Of a stretch of DNA of 9,527 nucleotides, positions 6,015 through 9,527 are shown one piece after another (position 1 is the first letter of the stretch; each line of letters opens with the position of its first letter). Source of the DNA: an uncultured Oscillospiraceae bacterium (lineage in GTDB: Bacteria; Bacillota; Clostridia; UBA1212; UBA1255). Under the pieces are notes generated by a model. That model worked only from the letters and a program-made list of their open reading frames with translations. It ran no database searches and was not told where the DNA came from. The stretch lies in NCBI GenBank assembly GCA_902462635.1, contig CABQCN010000025.1, positions 1-9,527 on the forward strand. The letters run 5' to 3'. The position numbers and the translations under genes were made by a program.

Positions 6015-7271
6015 CTATTCCCGAAATCTTGCGATCCATCCCTTCACTTTTTCTTTTGCTTCGGACAGAATTCCGCTGCTCTGTTCGGGCTGCGGTTCCG
6101 ATAGAAAAGACTTTTTTTCGATCCGGGAATCGATTCTGCCAAGCGGCAGCAATCCCGAAATATACATCACCATTCCGCTTGCGTACGTATAACAGCCCTT
6201 CATTCCGGTAATCCGCGAAAAATCAACAGACATATAATGAGAATTGAAAATTTCTTCGCACAGGAGATCCAAGCCGTTGAACGAAGCCAGGCCGTCTCCG
6301 CTGAAGATCACGCGTTCTATTTTCTCCGGGCAGATATCCTCTTTCTCCAGCCGATCGGCAATGATATTGAGGATTCCTACGATTCTGGCTTCCATGATTT
6401 CTACGATATTTTTAATTTTGACGAGTTCCTGCATGCCTTTCTCCGTATCGAATACGGCGACATCTACATTGTTCGTGACGAGATCCGCGGTGGCGATGGC
6501 ATAATCGCGTTTGATTGTTTCCGCTTCTTCCGGGCTGATTTGCAGTACGGCGGCGACGTCGTTCGTGATATGCTCCCCTCCTACCGGAATGGAGGACGAA
6601 AAGAAGGGGAAGTTTTTAAAATATACGGAAAATTCCGTATTACTTCCGCCCACGTCGATGAGCAGCGTGCTGCCGTTCTCCTGTTCATAATCAGGCAAAA
6701 GTCCCATCATGGCTGCCGAGAACGGAACGAATCCGTCGACTTCCAGTCCCGCTTCGTTGACGCACTTTGTAATTTGCGCAACGGCTTCTTCATTCGCGGT
6801 TACGATATCCGCTTCTACACGCAGTACTTCGGCTTCCACTCCGTATGGATCCGTGGTGGCCGTCTTATCGTCTATAATATATTTGAGCGGAATCACGTCG
6901 ATCAAATGTTCATCTTCGTATAATTCGATATCGGATGTTTTATCCAGCAAATCCGCAATGACCGCAGCCGTTACGATTCCGTCTTCTTCCGTATCGATCA
7001 CTGCCGTATTACGTACGGAACCGACAAAAGCGCCCTGAATGCTGACATACGTCGATCTCACGACGATATCCGTTTGTTCTTCTATTTTTTTTAAAAGTTT
7101 ACGGATTGCCGTTACGAGTTCCTGTTCGTCTTCTATTTGAAACTTTCTGACTCCTTTGCAGGGGACCGTTGATTTTGCGATAATATGGGTACTGCCGGAA
7201 TCTGTAATTTTTCCAACCAGCATGCGGATTCCGGTCGTTCCGATGTCAAGCGCCGCTACATATTTGACCAT
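6015..7271 (-). CDS. ftsA: Cell division protein FtsA
   Basis: FtsA is the actin-like protein that links FtsZ filaments to the cytoplasmic membrane. The 418-residue protein has the expected architecture: a phosphate-1 motif at 9-20 (DIGTTGIRMLVG), the SHS2/1C region at about 85-165, phosphate-2 at 206-216 (DVGGSNTEFSV), an adenosine motif at 321-334 (VIFSGDGLASFNGL), and an amphipathic membrane-targeting helix at the C-terminus (KEKVKGWIARFRE, 406-418). Phosphate-2 and the adenosine motif depart from the usual patterns: GGSNTE replaces the GGGTTD type, and GDG replaces GGG. ATP binding may therefore differ, although the fold and membrane helix are intact. The ATG at 7271 is preceded by a weak AGGT about 8 bases upstream. 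The gene lies 42 bases after sbp in the same operon, in the standard order before ftsZ. Confidence 0.95.
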   Translation of the reverse strand: MVKYVAALDIGTTGIRMLVGKITDSGSTHIIAKSTVPCKGVRKFQIEDEQELVTAIRKLLKKIEEQTDIVVRSTYVSIQGAFVGSVRNTAVIDTEEDGIVTAAVIADLLDKTSDIELYEDEHLIDVIPLKYIIDDKTATTDPYGVEAEVLRVEADIVTANEEAVAQITKCVNEAGLEVDGFVPFSAAMMGLLPDYEQENGSTLLIDVGGSNTEFSVYFKNFPFFSSSIPVGGEHITNDVAAVLQISPEEAETIKRDYAIATADLVTNNVDVAVFDTEKGMQELVKIKNIVEIMEARIVGILNIIADRLEKEDICPEKIERVIFSGDGLASFNGLDLLCEEIFNSHYMSVDFSRITGMKGCYTYASGMVMYISGLLPLGRIDSRIEKKSFLSEPQPEQSSGILSEAKEKVKGWIARFRE

Positions 7272-7313
7272 TGTTTCATACCTGCTTTCTTCGTAATAGT
7301 ATCTTTTGTAAAA

Positions 7314-7664
7314 TTAATGGATATTTTTCTTCTTGGAATATTTGTCGATCAAGAGTCTTCTGATCGAAGCGAAGTTTTCAAACAATCGCGTTCCAAAGGC
7401 AAAAATCGCCGCCATGTAGAGCGGAATTCCCATTTTGTCGCCGATAAAAGCGAGGATCACGGCTAAAAATGCGTTTCCTATAAATCCGGAGATAAATATT
7501 TTCAAATCGAAACGACCCTGCAGGGATGCGACCCCGCCGCCAAGCACGCTGTCGATCGTAGCCAAGATCCCGACCGCGACGTATGTAGAATATTCCGCCG
7601 GTATTTCACCCGGCAGGAAGATTCCCACGATTAATCCGATAATCAGTCCCATAATAGGAATCAT
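7314..7664 (-). CDS. sbp: Small basic protein Sbp (DUF1290 family)
   Basis: This 116-residue membrane protein belongs to the Sbp/DUF1290 family, encoded between ftsQ/divIB and ftsA in many Gram-positive bacteria; its exact role is unknown. Four hydrophobic segments are visible, at about 2-18, 26-44, 54-75 and 80-94. Family hallmarks are the glycine-rich start (MGLIIGLIVGIFLPGEIP), the loop IDSVLGGGVASLQGRFD (37-53) and the closing GTRLFENFASIRRLLIDK. The C-terminus is basic (KYSKKKNIH). The ATG at 7664 is 2 bases past the ftsQ stop codon, and its ribosome site (GAAGGA) lies inside the last codons of ftsQ, so translation is probably coupled. Confidence 0.93.
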   Translation of the reverse strand: MIPIMGLIIGLIVGIFLPGEIPAEYSTYVAVGILATIDSVLGGGVASLQGRFDLKIFISGFIGNAFLAVILAFIGDKMGIPLYMAAIFAFGTRLFENFASIRRLLIDKYSKKKNIH

Positions 7665-7666
7665 AT

Positions 7667-8614
7667 TTATTCCTTCCCTTCACTGCCTGCGGCAGGATCC
7701 GCCGGATCTCCGGAATCCTTCGGTGCCGAATCGTTGCCTCTGAATATTGGGTTTCCCCCGGTGGACATGTCCAATGTTCCATTGGAATTTCCGTCGTGTC
7801 CGCTGTCAATAATCCCCTTGATATAGGAAAGTTTTCTGCCGATATCGTCTGCGCCGCCGAATTTTATGGATAACGAAGGCGCACAGTACATCCAGATGTT
7901 ATTATAATCCGAAACGTCGATAATATCAATATAGGAAAGCATCGAAAGTTGTTTCATGATACTGCAGATTTTTATTGCTTCATCCACCGTGCGGTCTTTC
8001 CCGCCGGCAACCGATATCCCGATTTTATAATCCGATATTGCGAGTCCTTTCATCACCGGCATGTCCGGTTTGTCCGCCCTTGTATATGCGCCGAGCAGGT
8101 ACCCTTCCGAATCGATATACAGGTACATTCCATTTGATTCCGTCACCATGATCGGCGTTCGTTCTTCGATTTCAACCGTAATCGTATGCGGCAGATCATA
8201 CTCCACAGCGATATTTTTAATAAGAGGATAATCGAAAAGCATACTTTTTTCTTTATTTCCGAACCGCAGCCGGAATATGTCGTCCAAATTTGAGAAAGAG
8301 GTGTTCCGGAGCAGGGACAGAAAACCGTTTTTGCCCTTCAGATCATCGAAAGCGGCTGTAATTTCTTCTCCGGAATAAAGCGATACGGCGCTGATCCGAA
8401 TCTCGGAAACCGTAAAAAGGGGAGAGAGCAGAAGGATAACGGTAAGTACAAGTGCAACAAAAAGAATCAGGAAAACGCTTTTCTTCCTGGAAATTTTTTT
8501 CTTTGCCATATTTTCATTTTTCTTATGGCCCCGCGCCGCTTCGGATGTACGGGACGGACGGGAAGAGGGACTGCGGTTCCCGCCGTTTTCTGTTCTTCTG
8601 TATTGCGTGCCCAT
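7667..8614 (-). CDS. ftsQ: Cell division protein FtsQ/DivIB
   Basis: FtsQ/DivIB is a bitopic membrane protein of the division complex that acts with FtsL and FtsB/DivIC. The protein is 315 residues from ATG 8614. A polar, basic cytoplasmic stretch (1-45) is followed by one membrane segment (about 46-66). Next comes a POTRA domain beginning FTVSEIRISAVSLYSGEEI (67-85), then the FtsQ-type beta domain containing YPLIKNIAVEYDLPHTITVEIEERTP (129-154) and GYLLG (171-175). The tail from about 270 is rich in Gly, Ser, Asp and Pro and probably disordered. The ATG at 8614 is preferred over the GTG at 8620, because AGGGGAG lies 7 bases before the ATG but one base before the GTG. A further ATG at 8509 has no ribosome site. 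A sigmaA-like promoter lies upstream, and sbp follows after 2 bases. Confidence 0.93.
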   Translation of the reverse strand: MGTQYRRTENGGNRSPSSRPSRTSEAARGHKKNENMAKKKISRKKSVFLILFVALVLTVILLLSPLFTVSEIRISAVSLYSGEEITAAFDDLKGKNGFLSLLRNTSFSNLDDIFRLRFGNKEKSMLFDYPLIKNIAVEYDLPHTITVEIEERTPIMVTESNGMYLYIDSEGYLLGAYTRADKPDMPVMKGLAISDYKIGISVAGGKDRTVDEAIKICSIMKQLSMLSYIDIIDVSDYNNIWMYCAPSLSIKFGGADDIGRKLSYIKGIIDSGHDGNSNGTLDMSTGGNPIFRGNDSAPKDSGDPADPAAGSEGKE

Positions 8615-8621
8615 GGCCACG

Positions 8622-8628
8622 CTCCCCT
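8622..8628 (-). promoter_or_regulatory. Ribosome binding site that fixes the ftsQ start at ATG 8614
   Basis: AGGGGAG on the minus strand lies 7 bases before ATG 8614 and only one base before GTG 8620. The spacing supports the ATG and a protein two residues shorter than the longest possible frame. Confidence 0.65.
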
Positions 8629-8680
8629 GCCGCTTGATTGCGTTTTATCCTTTGTACACACCAAAATATGCACTTTCTTT

Positions 8681-8709
8681 ATTATGCCACAACGTGCTTG
8701 TTTTCGCAA
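8681..8709 (-). promoter_or_regulatory. SigmaA-like promoter for ftsQ-sbp-ftsA
   Basis: TTGCGA (8709-8704) and CATAAT (8686-8681) on the minus strand have a 17-base spacer. The predicted leader is about 60 bases. It lies between the second XRE gene and ftsQ and would allow the division genes to be transcribed independently of the regulators. An imperfect hairpin (8709-8729) abuts the -35 box. Confidence 0.6.
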
Positions 8710-8750
8710 GGGTTCTTTTGAAGGACCCTGTGAAAACGGATCCCAGATCT

Positions 8751-9110
8751 TTATTTCGTAAACGCAAGGATCAGCGCATTCAAAATATCCATTTGACGCT
8801 GCGTAAGTCCCGTTCCCTTCTGGCGGAATTGGAATTCCAGTACCAGCGTATTCAGAACCGTAACCTGTTCCTGCGTAAGATGATCTACAACAATCGATCG
8901 TTTCCGCTCGATACCGACCAGATAATCCAGCGATACGTGAAATACGTTGGACAGTTGGATCAGATTGCTTTGCGTCGGATATTTATAATTATTTTCCCAT
9001 CGCAGAATCGTATTCTGAGATACGTGCATCTTTTCTGCCATGATTTTTTGCGTATAGCCTTTTTCTTTACGCAAATTTCTCAGCCTTTCTCCAAAATCAA
9101 ACATGTACAT
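8751..9110 (-). CDS. XRE-family transcriptional regulator, second of a tandem pair
   Basis: This 119-residue protein has an N-terminal Cro/C1-type helix-turn-helix (about residues 6-62: ERLRNLRKEKGYTQKIMAEK, then VSQNTILRWENNYKYPT and VSLDYLVGI), so it should bind DNA, probably as a dimer. The C-terminal half (about 70-119) is a short helical region (SIVVDHLTQEQ, later GLTQRQMDILNAL) shared with the preceding gene and of unknown role. The ATG at 9110 is set by AAAGGAG 7 bases upstream; a second ATG two codons later is less well spaced. The gene begins 2 bases after the stop of its paralogue, and the ribosome site lies inside that gene, so the two are translationally coupled. By eye about 40% of aligned residues in the first 80 are identical to the paralogue. 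Targets are unknown; autoregulation is likely by family habit. Confidence 0.88.
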   Translation of the reverse strand: MYMFDFGERLRNLRKEKGYTQKIMAEKMHVSQNTILRWENNYKYPTQSNLIQLSNVFHVSLDYLVGIERKRSIVVDHLTQEQVTVLNTLVLEFQFRQKGTGLTQRQMDILNALILAFTK

Positions 9111-9112
9111 TT

Positions 9113-9472
9113 TTATTCTCCTTTCAGAAATTCATTGAGCAGCCGGCCTAAAATATCGATTTGTTTCCCGCTGAGGCCCTCGCTTTTTTCCTCCGCCGTA
9201 AATTCCGCCGCAATATCGACCATCAAATGCTGCTGCGGTTGCGACATCCGGTCGATCACGATTACGCTTTCCTCCCGGATCCCGGTAAGCTGATTGATCG
9301 ATACATTAAACAAAACAGCCAGCGCAACCAGGTGGTCCAGAGACGGTGTCTTATAGTTGTTTTCCCAGCGGCCGACAGTAATTGCCGATACCTCCAAGGC
9401 GCGCGCAACTTGTTCTTGCGTCATGTGCCGCTGCTGCCGTTGCTTTTTCAATTCTTTTCCCATATCAAACAT
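9113..9472 (-). CDS. XRE-family transcriptional regulator, first of a tandem pair
   Basis: This 119-residue protein has the same plan as the next gene. The N-terminal Cro/C1-type helix-turn-helix (about 4-60) includes KQRQQRHMTQEQVARALEVS and ITVGRWENNYKTPS. The C-terminal helical segment contains VIVIDRMSQPQ (70-80) and GLSGKQIDILGRLLNEFLK (99-117). I place the start at ATG 9472 rather than GTG 9481, because the GTG overlaps the AAGGAGG ribosome site, while the ATG lies 8 bases from it and gives the same MFD-x-G N-terminal motif as the paralogue. The shared RWENNYK-P recognition region suggests the two proteins bind related sites. Two palindromes just upstream are candidate operators. There is no toxin or phage gene in view to assign the pair to a known system. 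Confidence 0.88.
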   Translation of the reverse strand: MFDMGKELKKQRQQRHMTQEQVARALEVSAITVGRWENNYKTPSLDHLVALAVLFNVSINQLTGIREESVIVIDRMSQPQQHLMVDIAAEFTAEEKSEGLSGKQIDILGRLLNEFLKGE

Positions 9473-9480
9473 ATTCGTCA

Positions 9481-9487
9481 CCTCCTT
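9481..9487 (-). promoter_or_regulatory. Ribosome binding site that fixes the start of the first XRE gene
   Basis: AAGGAGG on the minus strand ends on the G that would begin GTG 9481, so that codon cannot be the start. ATG at 9472 lies 8 bases further on, ideal spacing. Confidence 0.8.
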
Positions 9488-9494
9488 AAAATTA

Positions 9495-9505
9495 ATTGTA
9501 ACAAT
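9495..9505. promoter_or_regulatory. Palindrome overlapping a putative -10 box of the XRE operon
   Basis: ATTGT-A-ACAAT is a perfect inverted repeat with five-base arms and one central base. On the minus strand it contains TACAAT (9500-9495), a plausible -10 box that would start transcription about 16 bases before the AAGGAGG ribosome site. It is a candidate operator for one of the XRE proteins; the role is inferred. Confidence 0.4.
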
Positions 9506-9511
9506 ATTGAC

Positions 9512-9527
9512 ATTACCTTTAGGTAAT
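9512..9527. repeat. Perfect 7-base inverted repeat, candidate operator
   Basis: ATTACCT-TT-AGGTAAT is a perfect palindrome with seven-base arms and a two-base centre, reaching the window edge, so it may extend further. It lies where the -35 region of the XRE operon promoter would be, if TACAAT at 9500-9495 is the -10 box. Compact palindromes of this size are typical of dimeric helix-turn-helix operators. The binding protein is unknown. Confidence 0.5.

Noticed and set aside
6237..6923. A 228-codon plus-strand frame opposite ftsA
   Set aside because: It is antisense to a convincing FtsA, with no ribosome site or domain; long antisense frames are a codon-bias effect here.
8607..9293. A 228-codon plus-strand frame across the ftsQ-XRE gap and both XRE genes
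   Set aside because: It spans two minus-strand genes and a minus-strand promoter, and the product has no recognisable features.
1..9527. CRISPR array, transposon, prophage, tRNA, rRNA or riboswitch
   Set aside because: I saw no regularly spaced repeats, transposase or phage structural genes, and no tRNA, rRNA or known riboswitch signature. The XRE regulators alone are not enough to call a mobile element.

Overview
The window reads as chromosomal core DNA from an endospore-forming Firmicute, most likely an anaerobic Clostridia-class gut or sediment lineage. It carries the sporulation sigma factors sigE and sigG, the pro-sigmaE protease gene spoIIGA, a ylmC/ymxH-type gene, and the end of a division-gene cluster containing sbp, a division gene typical of Gram-positive bacteria. 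Shine-Dalgarno sites are strong (AAGGAGG type), intergenic DNA is AT-rich and base composition is intermediate. I cannot name the genus.

Layout, left to right. Positions 1-1604 (minus strand) hold the start of an unidentified membrane protein cut by the window edge and a membrane-anchored PIG-L/LmbE-type deacetylase with its own sigmaA-like promoter. sigG (1800-2573) is on the plus strand and converges on the minus-strand pair spoIIGA-sigE (4262-2640). ylmC (4430-4693, plus) sits between spoIIGA and ftsZ. The minus-strand division block is ftsQ (8614-7667), sbp (7664-7314), ftsA (7271-6015) and ftsZ (5846-4749, TTG start), ending in a clear intrinsic terminator. At the right edge, two tandem, translationally coupled XRE-family regulators (9472-8751, minus) follow a region with two palindromes. 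No stretch longer than 300 bases lacks a gene. The longest gaps (1605-1799, 5847-6014, 4263-4429, 8615-8750) each hold promoter-like elements, described separately.

How the genes work together. FtsZ polymerises into the division ring, FtsA tethers it to the membrane, FtsQ/DivIB belongs to the trans-envelope division complex, and Sbp is a small membrane protein of the same cluster. During sporulation SpoIIGA removes the N-terminal pro-sequence of SigE to activate it in the mother cell, and SigG takes over in the forespore after engulfment. A candidate Spo0A box precedes spoIIGA and a sigmaF-like promoter precedes sigG, which fits that cascade.

No wholly new system is evident; most of the window is conserved cell-cycle and sporulation machinery. 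The points worth a second look are the rearranged orientation of sigG and ylmC, the tandem XRE pair with palindromic sites beside the division cluster, departures from consensus in the FtsA nucleotide-binding motifs, and the doubly hydrophobic PIG-L protein.
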